In this document: piece after piece, positions 6,977-15,417 of the stretch
Numbering within the stretch: position 1 is the stretch's first letter
Layout of the letters: each line of letters opens with the position of its first letter
The notes under the pieces: generated by a model
Told to the model about the DNA's origin: nothing
The model's database searches: none
What the model saw: only the letters and a program-made list of their open reading frames with translations
Assembly: GCF_905397435.1 (NCBI RefSeq)
Contig: NZ_CAJPVI010000010.1
Coordinates: 114,404-178,403 of the forward strand
Length of the DNA stretch: 64,000 bases
Source of the DNA: Cupriavidus numazuensis
GTDB lineage: Bacteria; Pseudomonadota; Gammaproteobacteria; Burkholderiales; Burkholderiaceae
Reading direction: 5' to 3'
Translations under genes and position numbers: made by a program

Positions 6977-8830
6977 ATGTCTGCAGCTCCTTCTTCCACC
7001 GCCTTGCGCATTGCGCTGGTGGGCAACCCCAACTGCGGCAAGACCGCGCTGTTCAACCGCCTGACCGGTAGCCGCCAGAAGGTGGCGAACTATGCCGGCG
7101 TGACGGTGGAGCGCAAGGAAGGCTTCTTCGTCTCGCCGGCCGGCCGGCAGATCCGCATCCTCGACCTCCCGGGCGCATACAGCCTGCACGCGGCGAGCCT
7201 CGACGAAGCCATCACGCGCGACATCTGCATGGGCAAGCGCCCCGGCGAGGCGAAGCCCGACCTGCTGGTCTCCGTGGTGGATGCCACCAACCTGCGCCTG
7301 CACCTGCGCTTCGTGCTGGAGTTGCGCCGCCTGGGGCTGCCCATGGTGGTGGTGCTCAATATGAGCGATGCGGCCGCCAAGCGCGGCATCCATATCGACC
7401 GCGACAAGCTCGCGGCGGCGCTCGGCGTGCCGGTCGTGCAGACCGTGGCGATCAAGCACGAAGGCGCGGCGGCCTTGCTCAGCGTGCTCGACGGCGCCCT
7501 GCCGCCCGCTCCGCCGGCACTGCCGCCGGCCGATGACCTGGAAGTGCATGCGGAGGTCAACCGGCTGCTGCAGGCAGCAGTGATGATGCCCGCGCGCACG
7601 GCGGCGCTCGATGACCGGCTCGACAGCATCGTGCTGCATCCGGTGCTGGGCCTGCTGCTGCTGGCCGTGCTGCTGTTCCTGATGTTCCAGGCCGTGTTTT
7701 CATGGGCCGCGCCGCTGATGGACGGTATCGAGGCAGGCGTGCACTGGTTCGGCGAGATCGTCGGCACGCATATGCCCGACGGCATGCTGAAGAGCCTGCT
7801 TGTCGATGGCCTGATCGCGGGCCTGGGCAGCGTGGTGGTGTTCCTGCCGCAGATCCTGATCCTGTTCCTGTTCATCCTGACGCTCGAAGAATCCGGCTAC
7901 CTGCCGCGCGCGGCGTTCCTGCTGGATCGGCTGATGATGGGCGCCGGGCTTTCCGGGCGCTCGTTCATTCCGCTGCTGTCGAGCTTCGCATGCGCGATTC
8001 CGGGCATCATGGCCACGCGTACCATCCAGGATCCGCGCGACCGGCTCACCACTATCCTGGTGGCGCCGCTGATGACCTGCTCCGCGCGGCTGCCGGTCTA
8101 CGCGCTGCTGATCGGCGCATTCATCCCGCAACGCACGGTGATGGGCCTGTTCAACCTGCAGGGGCTGGTGCTGTTCGCGCTGTATGTGGCGGGCATCGTC
8201 AGCGCGCTCGCGGTGGCCTACGCGCTCAAGTACTTCCGCCGCGACCGCACCGACCATCCGCTGCTGATGGAGCTGCCGTCGTACCGTATCCCGAACCCGC
8301 GCGACGTGGCGCTGGGGCTGTGGGAGCGTGCCCGGATCTTCCTGGCGCGGGTGGGCAAGGTGATCCTGGCACTGACCGTACTGCTGTGGTTCCTGGCCAC
8401 CTTCCCGGCCCCGCCGGAAGGCGCCACGGGGCCGGCCATCGACTACAGCTTCGCCGGCATGATCGGCAAGGCGCTGGAGCATGTGTTCGCGCCGGTGGGC
8501 TTCAACTGGCAGATCTGCATTGCGCTGGTGCCGGGCCTGGCCGCGCGTGAAGTGGCCGTGGGCGCGCTGGCGACGGTCTATGCGCTGTCGGGCAGCGACG
8601 ACGTGGTGGCCGCGCAGTTGGCCCCGATGATCGCGCAGCAGTGGTCGCTGGCCACGGCGCTGTCGCTGCTGGCCTGGTACGTGTTCGCGCCGCAGTGCAT
8701 TTCCACGCTGGCGGTGATCCGTCGCGAAACCAACTCGTGGAAGGTGATGGCCGCTTCGGCAGCCTATCTGGCGGGCCTGGGCTACCTGGCCGCGTTCATC
8801 ACCTACCGTGTCGCCCTGATGTTCAGCTGA
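6977..8830 (+). CDS. feoB: Ferrous iron transporter B (GTPase permease)
   Basis: 617 aa inner-membrane Fe(II) importer. The N-terminal G domain has G1 GNPNCGKT (16-23), G3 DLPG (63-66) and G4 NMSD (128-131). The membrane part starts near residue 215 and includes the two Gate motifs, GYLPRAAFLLDRLMMGAGLSG followed by the FIPLLSSFACAIPGIMATR stretch, and later GLAAREVAVGALATVYA. It is about 150 residues shorter than E. coli FeoB because the helical GDP-dissociation-inhibitor domain and the C-terminus are compact, as in many beta-proteobacteria. Coupled to feoA upstream and to a small Cys-rich gene 4 bases downstream. Confidence 0.96.
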   Translation: MSAAPSSTALRIALVGNPNCGKTALFNRLTGSRQKVANYAGVTVERKEGFFVSPAGRQIRILDLPGAYSLHAASLDEAITRDICMGKRPGEAKPDLLVSVVDATNLRLHLRFVLELRRLGLPMVVVLNMSDAAAKRGIHIDRDKLAAALGVPVVQTVAIKHEGAAALLSVLDGALPPAPPALPPADDLEVHAEVNRLLQAAVMMPARTAALDDRLDSIVLHPVLGLLLLAVLLFLMFQAVFSWAAPLMDGIEAGVHWFGEIVGTHMPDGMLKSLLVDGLIAGLGSVVVFLPQILILFLFILTLEESGYLPRAAFLLDRLMMGAGLSGRSFIPLLSSFACAIPGIMATRTIQDPRDRLTTILVAPLMTCSARLPVYALLIGAFIPQRTVMGLFNLQGLVLFALYVAGIVSALAVAYALKYFRRDRTDHPLLMELPSYRIPNPRDVALGLWERARIFLARVGKVILALTVLLWFLATFPAPPEGATGPAIDYSFAGMIGKALEHVFAPVGFNWQICIALVPGLAAREVAVGALATVYALSGSDDVVAAQLAPMIAQQWSLATALSLLAWYVFAPQCISTLAVIRRETNSWKVMAASAAYLAGLGYLAAFITYRVALMFS

Positions 8831-8834
8831 CGCC

Positions 8835-9149
8835 ATGAGCCTCTACCACGCCGTCGAAACCCTGCTGGTCCCGCTGATCGTGCTGGCATGCGCGGTGTCG
8901 GTGGCATCGCGCTACGCGCCGCGCACGCGCGAGCGCATCAAGGCCGGACTGGCCGCGCGCCTTGGCGGCCAGTCCGCCATCGGCTGGCGCGCGCGCATGG
9001 TGCGCTGGCTGGCGCCACAGGCCGCGGCCGGCTGCGCCAGCGGCTGCGACGACGGCGGCTGCAATACCTGCGCTTCCAACACCACCGGTGCTGCGGGCAC
9101 GCCGGACAAACCCGCCGAACAGGTCATCCAGCTGGTGCGCAAGCGCTGA
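8835..9149 (+). CDS. Small Cys-rich membrane protein downstream of FeoB (DUF6587-like, possible FeoC substitute)
   Basis: 104 aa. Residues 8-25 form a single membrane helix (LLVPLIVLACAVSVASRYA), followed by a basic amphipathic stretch and a C-terminal cysteine cluster CASGCDDGGCNTC at about 67-79. It starts only 4 bases after feoB and clearly belongs to the feo operon. Enterobacterial FeoC is a soluble winged-helix protein with an Fe-S-type Cys cluster; this protein has no winged helix, only the cysteines. A role as an iron-sensing or FeoB-stabilising subunit is inference from position and cysteines. I believe it matches a Burkholderiales family called DUF6587, from memory only. Confidence 0.8.
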   Translation: MSLYHAVETLLVPLIVLACAVSVASRYAPRTRERIKAGLAARLGGQSAIGWRARMVRWLAPQAAAGCASGCDDGGCNTCASNTTGAAGTPDKPAEQVIQLVRKR

Positions 9150-9188
9150 TTCCCGCGCTCGGACGCCCGCTTTTCCCCTTCGAATTTC

Positions 9189-9208
9189 TACGCAGAAACG
9201 GGTACGCT
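9189..9208 (+). repeat. Dispersed 20-bp repeat, copy 1
   Basis: Reads TACGCAGAAACGGGTACGCT. Shares ACGCAGAA-N2-GGGTACG with other copies at 9323, 9448, 20913, 20995 and (reverse) 37015, with a diverged copy at 17077. The unit has an internal direct repeat, TACGC at both ends. Confidence 0.85.
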
Positions 9209-9322
9209 CCGTGGCGTTGTCACGTCCGTAGCGGCCGTTCCACGCGATATGTCTTGGCCGATTGGCCGCAATTTGCACGCCCCGGCAGGCTCGCGAAGGG
9301 CACTCCCCGCATGGCGTCCATG

Positions 9323-9342
9323 CACGCAGAAACGGGTACGCT
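9323..9342 (+). repeat. Dispersed 20-bp repeat, copy 2
   Basis: CACGCAGAAACGGGTACGCT; identical to copy 1 except for the first base. About 134 bases downstream of copy 1, same orientation. Confidence 0.85.
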
Positions 9343-9447
9343 TTGCTATTTCGCCCAAGCTGCCACCCTTGCCTTTGGCCGCTCGGCCAAGCAAGAAACG
9401 GGCGTTGAGAAGCGTGCGGAAGTCATGTGCGGATGGTCGCCGGCGAT

Positions 9448-9467
9448 CACGCAGAAATGGGTACGCT
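9448..9467 (+). repeat. Dispersed 20-bp repeat, copy 3
   Basis: CACGCAGAAATGGGTACGCT; differs from copy 2 at one central base. About 125 bases after copy 2, same orientation. Confidence 0.85.
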
Positions 9468-9507
9468 CGTCGTCCGCCCTTCTCCGTCACCGGCACCGCA
9501 AATGCAG

Positions 9508-9530
9508 AACGCCCTCCTGAGGAGGGCGTT
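9508..9530 (-). terminator. Probable terminator of the Ig-like lipoprotein gene
   Basis: AACGCCCTCC and GGAGGGCGTT form a perfect 10-bp stem around TGA, 38 bases past the stop of the minus-strand gene. No strong T tract follows on either strand, so it may work as an mRNA 3' end stabiliser or a weak terminator. Confidence 0.55.
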
Positions 9531-9567
9531 CCTTGCTGCGGGATTATGTGGTTTTGCTTGTTACTTG

Positions 9568-10908
9568 TTACTTGACCGTGCCCACCAGCTTCAGCGTCAT
9601 CAGCTGATTATTCGCGACGTTGGTGCAGCTCACCGTCAGCGTGAAATCGCCGGTGGCCGTCCCTGTCACGATCTGCTGGTTCGGCCCGACGCCGGAGCCG
9701 CCCAGCAGCACCGGACCGGTCGAAGTCCAGGTCCAGCCCGTGCATGCGCTCGAAGGCGTGTCATTGCCAAAGTTCTTCAGGCCCACGGTCACCGGAATGG
9801 GGATGCCGATCATCGTCAGCACGAGCGGTTGCTGGACATCCGGCATCAGCGTCCACTCGGGGTTCTCCACCACGTTGAGGGTAGCGGTCGGCTTGGCTGC
9901 CAGCTTGGTACTGGCCGCCGTCACCGTTAGCGTGCCCTGAGTCGGGCCGGCGCCCTTGGCAAGGCTGGTGCTGACGGTCACGTCATGCGTACCCGCAGCT
10001 TCGGCAGCCGACAGCGTCGGCGACGTCGCGGCATACGTCCAGGTACCGTCGAAGTCCGCGGTCACGTCCTGATCGTCGTTGCGCAGCACGCGGGCGGTGA
10101 ACTTGGCCGGATAGGTGCTGAGGACCTGCAGTGCGTTGACCGGGTCGCCGTTCTGCGTCGTCACCACGCGGTACGTGGCGCTGCCGTTCTTCTGCACGGT
10201 AACGAAGATCACGCCGCCGAGCACGCGGCCATCGGGCGCCGTTACCGACACCGACACATCGGCCGTGGCCGCTGCCGTGGTCGAGCTGTTCGTGGCTTTC
10301 AGCGAAGCGCTGTTCAGGTTCGCCGTGACCTGCACCGCTGGGCCGCTGCTGGCCCAGGCCCAACCGCTGCCATTGGCGGACACGTCGTTGCCGTTGTTGT
10401 CGACCAGCGATACCTTGACCGGAAGCGTCTGGCCATCGGTCATCGACAATGAGGTGTTAGGCACCGACAGGCTGTAAGTCGTAGCCGATGCCGGGACCAC
10501 CGTGATGGTCGCGGCCTGGGCAGGCAGTTGCACGGTCGAATTGTCGGCGGCCTTGACGGTGGCCACGACCTGCACCTTGGTCGTACCGGTATTGACGCCG
10601 GTGACCACCGCATTGCCGACCGTCGCGGTGCTGCCGACAACGGACGCCACGGCGTTATCCACGGACGTCCAGGCAAAGCTTGTCGATGACGTGACATCGT
10701 TGCCGTTGCTGTCGACAGCAACGGCACTGATCGTGATCGTCCGGCCAACGCCGACCTCGGCGGTGGTGATGTTCAGTTTTGCTGCGTAGTTCACGGTCGG
10801 CGCCGCGGCCGGCGTCGAGTTCGATCCCCCTCCTCCGCCTCCGCACGCCGCCACGAGGAATGTCGCCGCCGCGCATACGAGCCCGCCAAGCCAAGTTCTT
10901 GCCTTCAT
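9568..10908 (-). CDS. Secreted lipoprotein with bacterial Ig-like domains
   Basis: 446 aa from MKARTWLGG, preceded by a GGGGGAA ribosome-binding site. A lipoprotein signal ends in LVAACGGGGGG (lipobox Cys at about 22), followed by a Gly/Ser linker. The rest is Thr/Val/Ser-rich beta sequence in about four modules with recurrent VDSNGNDVTSS or VDNNGNDVSAN and WTSVDNAVASV-like elements, resembling BIG2-type immunoglobulin folds of surface proteins. Probably attached to the outer membrane; adhesion or structural role is inferred. No enzymatic motif was seen. It stands alone with a hairpin downstream, facing the feo operon. Confidence 0.82.
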   Translation of the reverse strand: MKARTWLGGLVCAAATFLVAACGGGGGGSNSTPAAAPTVNYAAKLNITTAEVGVGRTITISAVAVDSNGNDVTSSTSFAWTSVDNAVASVVGSTATVGNAVVTGVNTGTTKVQVVATVKAADNSTVQLPAQAATITVVPASATTYSLSVPNTSLSMTDGQTLPVKVSLVDNNGNDVSANGSGWAWASSGPAVQVTANLNSASLKATNSSTTAAATADVSVSVTAPDGRVLGGVIFVTVQKNGSATYRVVTTQNGDPVNALQVLSTYPAKFTARVLRNDDQDVTADFDGTWTYAATSPTLSAAEAAGTHDVTVSTSLAKGAGPTQGTLTVTAASTKLAAKPTATLNVVENPEWTLMPDVQQPLVLTMIGIPIPVTVGLKNFGNDTPSSACTGWTWTSTGPVLLGGSGVGPNQQIVTGTATGDFTLTVSCTNVANNQLMTLKLVGTVK

Positions 10909-11566
10909 GATGGTTCCCCCCTGAGTCATCTGCTTTTTCCCGCGCTACCAGCCTATGCGGAACGGCGGCGGGACAGTACCGGCCAGACGGCTGAGCGCTG
11001 GCGCACATAGATGGGGAATCTCATCCTTTGGCAGAGGCTGCGCCGGCCACCGGTGTCCTTCGCACGATCAACCACCACCGGAGACGGGGGATATCCCATC
11101 CCTTTGGATCAGAGGGCAATCCCGCAGGCGATGGCCGGCGCAACAGGTCGGAAGCAGGGGGAACGGACAGGAAGGTATGCGAAGAAGCGGGAACGGGCGG
11201 TGCGCCGGCCGCGCCGTCGATGGCGCCATGAAAGAGAAAACCGGTGTGCCCCGCCCCCACGGGGCACACCCGGAAAGACGTCCTGGCGGACGCCCACGAC
11301 ATGCCTGGAACCGGCCGCCACGGTGGCCATGAAGCGACGATGAGGCAAAGGTTAAGGCGGCCCGTGCGGCCGCGCCACGAATAAATCCGCATGTGTTTAG
11401 AAGGCGCGGCCGCGCGTGGCCGATGCCGTCTGCGCGCGCAAGGCGGCTGTGGCGCCATCGCGACGACCCTACACGCGATAGGGTCGGCCTTGTCCGCGGT
11501 CAATGTCCTGGCATGGCTGGTCGGCCAAACTGGCGGCGATTTACTACCAGACCAAAGCAAGAAACC
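10909..11566. other. 658-base intergenic region upstream of ompW
   Basis: No convincing gene on either strand; the frames that stay open are Arg/Pro/Gly-rich mirror frames. It contains a GGGATATCCC palindrome (11088-11097), a hairpin with a T-rich flank on the minus strand (11244-11269, listed separately) and the promoters of the divergent lipoprotein gene and ompW, which I cannot place precisely. Confidence 0.6.
11244..11269 (-). terminator. Intrinsic-terminator-like hairpin on the minus strand with no obvious gene before it
   Basis: GTGTGCCCCG and CGGGGCACAC form a perfect 10-bp stem with a six-base loop. Read on the minus strand it is followed by GGTTTTCTCTTT, a good U tract. Upstream on that strand lie only the ompW 5' region and antisense of ompW, so an unannotated minus-strand RNA may end here. 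Confidence 0.5.
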
Positions 11567-12217
11567 ATGAACAAGCTCTCTCTCCTGACCCGGGTCACCT
11601 GCACTGCCATCGCCGCGTTTGCCATGTTCGGCGCCGTCTCCACGCCCGCCTTCGCCGCCGACGGCGAGACCCAGGGCAACTGGATGGTGCGGCTGCGCGC
11701 CACGTACCTCGACATGGCCGACAAGTCCGATGCCATTCCCGCGCTGGGCGTGCCGTCGGATGCCATTACGGTCAACAACAAGTGGATTCCCGAGCTCGAC
11801 GTCACCTACTTCTTCACGCGCAATATCGCTGCCGAACTGGTGCTGACCGTGCCGCAGAAGCAGGACGTCTACCTGAACGGCAACCGCATCGGCACCTTCA
11901 AGCACCTGCCGCCCACGCTGCTCGTGCAGTACCACTTCCTGCCGGAAGGCACCTTCCGTCCGTACGTGGGCGCCGGCCTGAACTTCACGCGCATCTGGGG
12001 CGCCGACATCGCCAACAATACGCTGCAGCTCGACAGCTGGAGCGTGGCACCGGCGCTGCAGATCGGCATGGACTACAAGCTGACCAAGAACTGGTTCCTG
12101 AACGCCGATATCAAGAAGGTCTGGCTCAGCAGCGACGTGAAGGCCGGCGGCGAGAAGATCTCCAAGGTCAATCTGGATCCGTGGCTGTTCAGCATGGGTG
12201 TAGGCTACCGGTTCTGA
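11567..12217 (+). CDS. ompW: OmpW-family outer membrane protein
   Basis: 216 aa eight-stranded outer-membrane barrel. Signal peptide residues 1-30 end in STPAFAADGE. The family pattern is clear: GNWMVRLRATYLDM at the mature N-terminus, a periplasm-facing IPELDVTYFFTRNIAAELV, then LPPTLLVQYHF, FRPYVGAGLNFT and a C-terminal strand ending in VGYRF, the phenylalanine typical of barrel assembly. OmpW proteins form narrow hydrophobic channels and respond to redox and osmotic stress in studied species. The gene is monocistronic with its own bidirectional terminator. The start ATG at 11567 follows an A-rich GAAACC stretch; the frame upstream of it lacks signal-peptide sense. Confidence 0.95.
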   Translation: MNKLSLLTRVTCTAIAAFAMFGAVSTPAFAADGETQGNWMVRLRATYLDMADKSDAIPALGVPSDAITVNNKWIPELDVTYFFTRNIAAELVLTVPQKQDVYLNGNRIGTFKHLPPTLLVQYHFLPEGTFRPYVGAGLNFTRIWGADIANNTLQLDSWSVAPALQIGMDYKLTKNWFLNADIKKVWLSSDVKAGGEKISKVNLDPWLFSMGVGYRF

Positions 12218-12235
12218 CCGGATCTTGCCCTGACG

Positions 12236-12268
12236 AAAAAGGCCAGCGCTTTGGGCGCTGGCCTTTTT
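12236..12268. terminator. Bidirectional intrinsic terminator between ompW and amn
   Basis: AAAAA-GGCCAGCGC, loop TTTGG, GCGCTGGCC-TTTTT: a perfect 9-bp GC stem with A and T tracts on both sides, so it can end both the plus-strand ompW transcript and the minus-strand amn transcript. Confidence 0.95.
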
Positions 12269-12308
12269 CTTTTTGCGAAGCCACTGGCCGGACTGTCCGG
12301 CCAGTCAT

Positions 12309-13787
12309 TCACCGGAACGCGGGCTCGTCGAAGCTGCGCAGCTTGCGCGAATGCAGTTGCTCGACACCGTTCTCGCGCAGGATGCGCACCGCTTCGAGGC
12401 CGATGGTCATGTGCTGGCTGACGCGCTGGCGATAGAACGCATTGGCCATGCCGCGAAGCTTGAGTTCGCCGTGCAACGGCTTGTCCGAGACGCACAGCAG
12501 CGTGCCATATGGCACGCGCAGGCGGAAGCCGTTGGCCGCCACGGTCGCGCTTTCCATGTCGATCGCAATCGCGCGCGACTGGTTGAAGCGCGCGTACAGT
12601 GCCTTGGATTTCAGCTCCCAGTTGCGGTCGTCGGTGGAGACCACCGTGCCCGTGCGCATGCGCGTCTTCATCTCGCCACCCGACAGGCCCGTCACGCGTG
12701 CCACCGCTTCCTGCAGCGCCACCTGGATTTCCGCGATCGGCGGCACGGGGACCCACGGCGGCAGGTCGTGGTCGAGCACGTGGTCGTCTCGCACATACGC
12801 ATGGGCGAGCACGTAGTCGCCAAGCTGCTGCGAGCGCCGCAAGCCGCCGCAATGGCCGATCATGAGCCAGCAGTGCGGACGCAGCACGGCCAGGTGGTCG
12901 GTCATGGTCTTGGCATTGGACGGACCCACGCCGATGTTCACCAGCGTCACGCCGAGCTTGTCCTCGCGCACGAGGTGGTAGGCCGGCATCTGCGGCAGCG
13001 CGCGCGGGCGCGCGGCGTCGTCGGGCTCGGCGCCGCCAAGCTCCTGCATGACGTCGCCGGGTTCGACGAAGCGCGTGTAGCCGCCACCGTCGCTGCTGGC
13101 CATCAGCGAACGGCCAAGCGCGATGAATTCATCGACGTAACGCTGGTAGTTCGTGAACAGCACGAAGCGCTGGAAATGCTGTGGCGCGGTGCCCGTGTAG
13201 TGGTACAGGCGCTGCAGCGCGAGGTCCACGCGCTCGGCAGGGAACAGCGACAGCGGCCACGCCTCGCCGGGCACCGGTTCGTAGGTGCCGTTGGCAATGG
13301 AATCGTCGATGCGGCTCAGCTCCGGCAGCACGAAGGACACTTCGAGTTCGCGCGCCTGGGTGTAGCTGATGTCGGTCGTGGAAGCTTCGATCACGAACGG
13401 CAGCGGGATCGGCCGGCGGCTCAGGCCCACCACCACGGGCACGCGGTGATAGCGCATCAGCCGTTCGATCTGGTCGCGGTAGTAATCGGCGAGCAGGTCG
13501 GGGCGCGTCACCGTGGTGCCATAGACGCCGGGATAAGCCACCGTACCCCATGACGGCCGGCTGTCGGTCACCATGGTTTCGATGTTCACGGAAATGCCCA
13601 GGTACGGGTAGCACGCATGGGCCGCCGAGGGCAGCGGCTTGCCGCTGGCGAACGCGTCGAAGCGCGCGCGCACGGCGCTGACCGAAGCGCTGTAGATCTC
13701 CTTGATGCGCGCCAGCGCAGCGTCGGCATCGGAGAATTCGGCCAGCTGATCGGCCGGGTGGGCAGAAGAGAAGATCGGGGCGTTCAT
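12309..13787 (-). CDS. amn: AMP nucleosidase
   Basis: 492 aa, hydrolyses AMP to adenine and ribose 5-phosphate in purine salvage and energy-charge control. It aligns by eye throughout with E. coli Amn: YHYTGT.P.HFQ.FVLFTNYQRYVDEF, LVNIGVGPSNAKT, DHLAVLRPHCWLMIGHCGG, YVLAHAYVRDDHVLD, TGTVVSTDDRNWEL, IDMESATVAANG and the closing HSRKLRSFDEPAFR. The N-terminal half is the AMP-nucleosidase-specific domain; the C-terminal half is the purine-phosphorylase fold. The start MNAPIFSSAHP at 13787 was chosen for agreement with family length; in-frame ATGs at 13796 and 13799 are possible. It ends facing ompW across the shared terminator. Confidence 0.95.
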   Translation of the reverse strand: MNAPIFSSAHPADQLAEFSDADAALARIKEIYSASVSAVRARFDAFASGKPLPSAAHACYPYLGISVNIETMVTDSRPSWGTVAYPGVYGTTVTRPDLLADYYRDQIERLMRYHRVPVVVGLSRRPIPLPFVIEASTTDISYTQARELEVSFVLPELSRIDDSIANGTYEPVPGEAWPLSLFPAERVDLALQRLYHYTGTAPQHFQRFVLFTNYQRYVDEFIALGRSLMASSDGGGYTRFVEPGDVMQELGGAEPDDAARPRALPQMPAYHLVREDKLGVTLVNIGVGPSNAKTMTDHLAVLRPHCWLMIGHCGGLRRSQQLGDYVLAHAYVRDDHVLDHDLPPWVPVPPIAEIQVALQEAVARVTGLSGGEMKTRMRTGTVVSTDDRNWELKSKALYARFNQSRAIAIDMESATVAANGFRLRVPYGTLLCVSDKPLHGELKLRGMANAFYRQRVSQHMTIGLEAVRILRENGVEQLHSRKLRSFDEPAFR

Positions 13788-13992
13788 GGAAGCCATCATA
13801 CCGCGCTGCAGCGCGAGCGGCGTGCTTGCTGCGTCGGCGCCGCGTATGTGCGGCGGCAAATTGACGTGTGTGCCCCTGCTCGCTAAACTCCGCCAATTGC
13901 GCGGCCGGGCTTCCCGTGCCGTACTCGACTCGCGGCACCCCCCGGCAGTGGGGCGGCGAGGGCCGTACACGCTTTTGCTAGGGGAGCCGCCG

Positions 13993-14382
13993 ATGGAAAT
14001 CCGTAATGTGTTGCCTGGAGACATCGAGGCTGCCCGGCAACTACTGATCGCCAACGGCTGGAACAACCGCGTAGGCAGCGCCGAACGCTTTGCACGCCTG
14101 GTCGCCAATTCGCAGCGCGTGGTGGTGGCCGTGGACAAGGGTGAAGTCATCGGCTTTGCACGCGCGCTGTGCGACGACGTTTCCGATGGCTTCCTGTCGA
14201 TGATCGTGGTGGCCCCGAACTACCGCAGGCAGGGTATCGGCCGGGCGCTGGTGCGCCAGGTCATGGGCAACGATCCCGACATCATCTGGGTACTGCGCGC
14301 CGCGCGCTCGTCCGAAGCGGCATTCTTCGGCCAGCTCGGTTTCACGCCGTCGATGGTGGCCATGGAGCGCCGCCGGCCCTGA
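13993..14382 (+). CDS. GNAT-family N-acetyltransferase
   Basis: 129 aa with a single acetyltransferase domain: MEIRNVLPGDIEAARQLL at the N-terminus, the acetyl-CoA-binding motif A at about 76-90 (VVAPNYRRQGIGRALV, fitting Q/RxxGxG/A) and a C-terminal AAFFGQLGFTPSM, the usual aromatic motif B. ATG follows a GGGGAG ribosome-binding site. Divergent from amn. Substrate not predictable; small GNATs of this form modify amino acids, antibiotics or protein N-termini. Confidence 0.88.
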   Translation: MEIRNVLPGDIEAARQLLIANGWNNRVGSAERFARLVANSQRVVVAVDKGEVIGFARALCDDVSDGFLSMIVVAPNYRRQGIGRALVRQVMGNDPDIIWVLRAARSSEAAFFGQLGFTPSMVAMERRRP

Positions 14383-14421
14383 GCCTGCTGGCGCCCGGGC
14401 AATCAACGCCCTCACGCCGTT

Positions 14422-15192
14422 CTACTGCGCGCCCATCTTCCTGCGCATTTCCTCCACGCTTCCGATCTGCCGGAACAGCGGCCCGCCAGGCGCGAATCTG
14501 TCCGCGCTGGCCAGCGGCCCCACCACGACCGGTTCAAACCCCGCATCACGCACGAGCTGCTCCGCCACGCGCAACGCGGCCGCGTCGTCGCCGGCAATCG
14601 GCACGGCAACACGATCGCCCTGGCGATGGTGTTCTTTGGCGAAGTTCGTCGCCCCCATGAAGTTGAACGCGCGCACCACGCGCGCGCCAGCCAGGTACTT
14701 GCCCGTGGTAATGCCAATGCCATTGCGCTGCGCCTCGTCGGCGATGGCGCCGTCGCGCTGTGCAATCGCATTGGTCGCATCCAGCACGATCTTGCCTTTC
14801 CACGCGCCCGCGTTCTCCTCGCTCAGTTGCGGCAGCGCGTTGTAGGGCGTGGCGAGGAACAGCACGTCCGAGAACGCGATGGCATCGGCCACCGTTCCCG
14901 CGCGCGCCAGCGGCCCGAGTTCGTCGACCAGTCCTTTCAGCGACTCGGGATGCCGCGAGGAAAACAGCACCGGATGGCCCGATTTCACCCACAGGCCACC
15001 GATGGTTCCCCCGATCCGGCCCGAGCCAATCACGCCGATCTTCACCGGCTGGCCGCTGCCACGACTGCCGGTGCCGCCGCCCTGCGCGCATGCGCCAAGG
15101 CCCGGCACGGCCAGCGTCAGCATGGCAATGGCGCCGGCGCCGAGCAGGCGGCGGCGGCGGCCGGGGTCGGCGACAGGTTCGGTGATCGGCAT
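14422..15192 (-). CDS. Exported Rossmann-fold NADP-binding protein (F420:NADPH oxidoreductase-like) with Tat/lipoprotein signal
   Basis: 256 aa. After an N-terminal GRRRRLLGAGAIAMLTLA stretch (twin-arginine-like, hydrophobic) and GLGACAQ, a lipobox-like site at about 34-36, a complete NADP-binding domain begins: VKIGVIGSGRIGGTIGGLW (GxGxxG), SSRHPESL, FLATPYNALPQL and VLDATNAIAQRD, matching the F420_oxidored family (PF03807) that is normally cytoplasmic. The C-terminus has GATNFAKEHH and a GPLASADRFAPGGPLF loop typical of these reductases. An exported, possibly lipidated member is unusual; Tat export of a prefolded cofactor protein would explain the arginines. Function unknown; it stands alone between a GNAT gene and a gene remnant. 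Confidence 0.82.
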   Translation of the reverse strand: MPITEPVADPGRRRRLLGAGAIAMLTLAVPGLGACAQGGGTGSRGSGQPVKIGVIGSGRIGGTIGGLWVKSGHPVLFSSRHPESLKGLVDELGPLARAGTVADAIAFSDVLFLATPYNALPQLSEENAGAWKGKIVLDATNAIAQRDGAIADEAQRNGIGITTGKYLAGARVVRAFNFMGATNFAKEHHRQGDRVAVPIAGDDAAALRVAEQLVRDAGFEPVVVGPLASADRFAPGGPLFRQIGSVEEMRRKMGAQ

Positions 15193-15417
15193 GGGCGGCT
15201 CCTGCTGGTTCGGGATTCGGGGAATTTCGGAGTAGGCAACGCCGGGCGCAACCCCAGGGCCACTTGAAAACTCTAGGCAAAAATTGCGGATAGTGGCGGA
15301 CAGGCCGCCGTTGCAGCTTGGCAGTACCGGACCGCTGGACTAGATTAGGTAGCATTTGCGCCACTCGAAGTCATCCGCGACCGTGCCTGCGCGACGCAGC
15401 GCAACAAGGGGACCCCA

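Larger units (their letters stand above)
9150..9567. other. Intergenic region carrying three copies of a dispersed repeat and a terminator
   Basis: 418 bases between the feo operon and a convergent lipoprotein gene. No plausible coding sequence was found: the open frames through it are interrupted in sense by repeat copies. It contains three same-orientation copies of a 19-20-bp repeat (9189, 9323, 9448) spaced roughly 125-135 bases apart, and a GC-rich hairpin at 9508-9530. Confidence 0.7.

Noticed and set aside
9189..9467. Three spaced 20-bp repeats considered as a small CRISPR array
   Set aside because: Spacings of about 105-115 bases between units are too long, the repeat is too short and no cas genes are present; identical units occur singly elsewhere.
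11011..11343. Open frames between the lipoprotein gene and ompW
   Set aside because: Arg/Pro/Gly-rich in every frame, no ribosome-binding site, and crossed by a terminator-like hairpin.
12273..13553. Plus-strand open frame of 426 codons opposite amn
   Set aside because: Antisense of a gene that matches AMP nucleosidase along its whole length.
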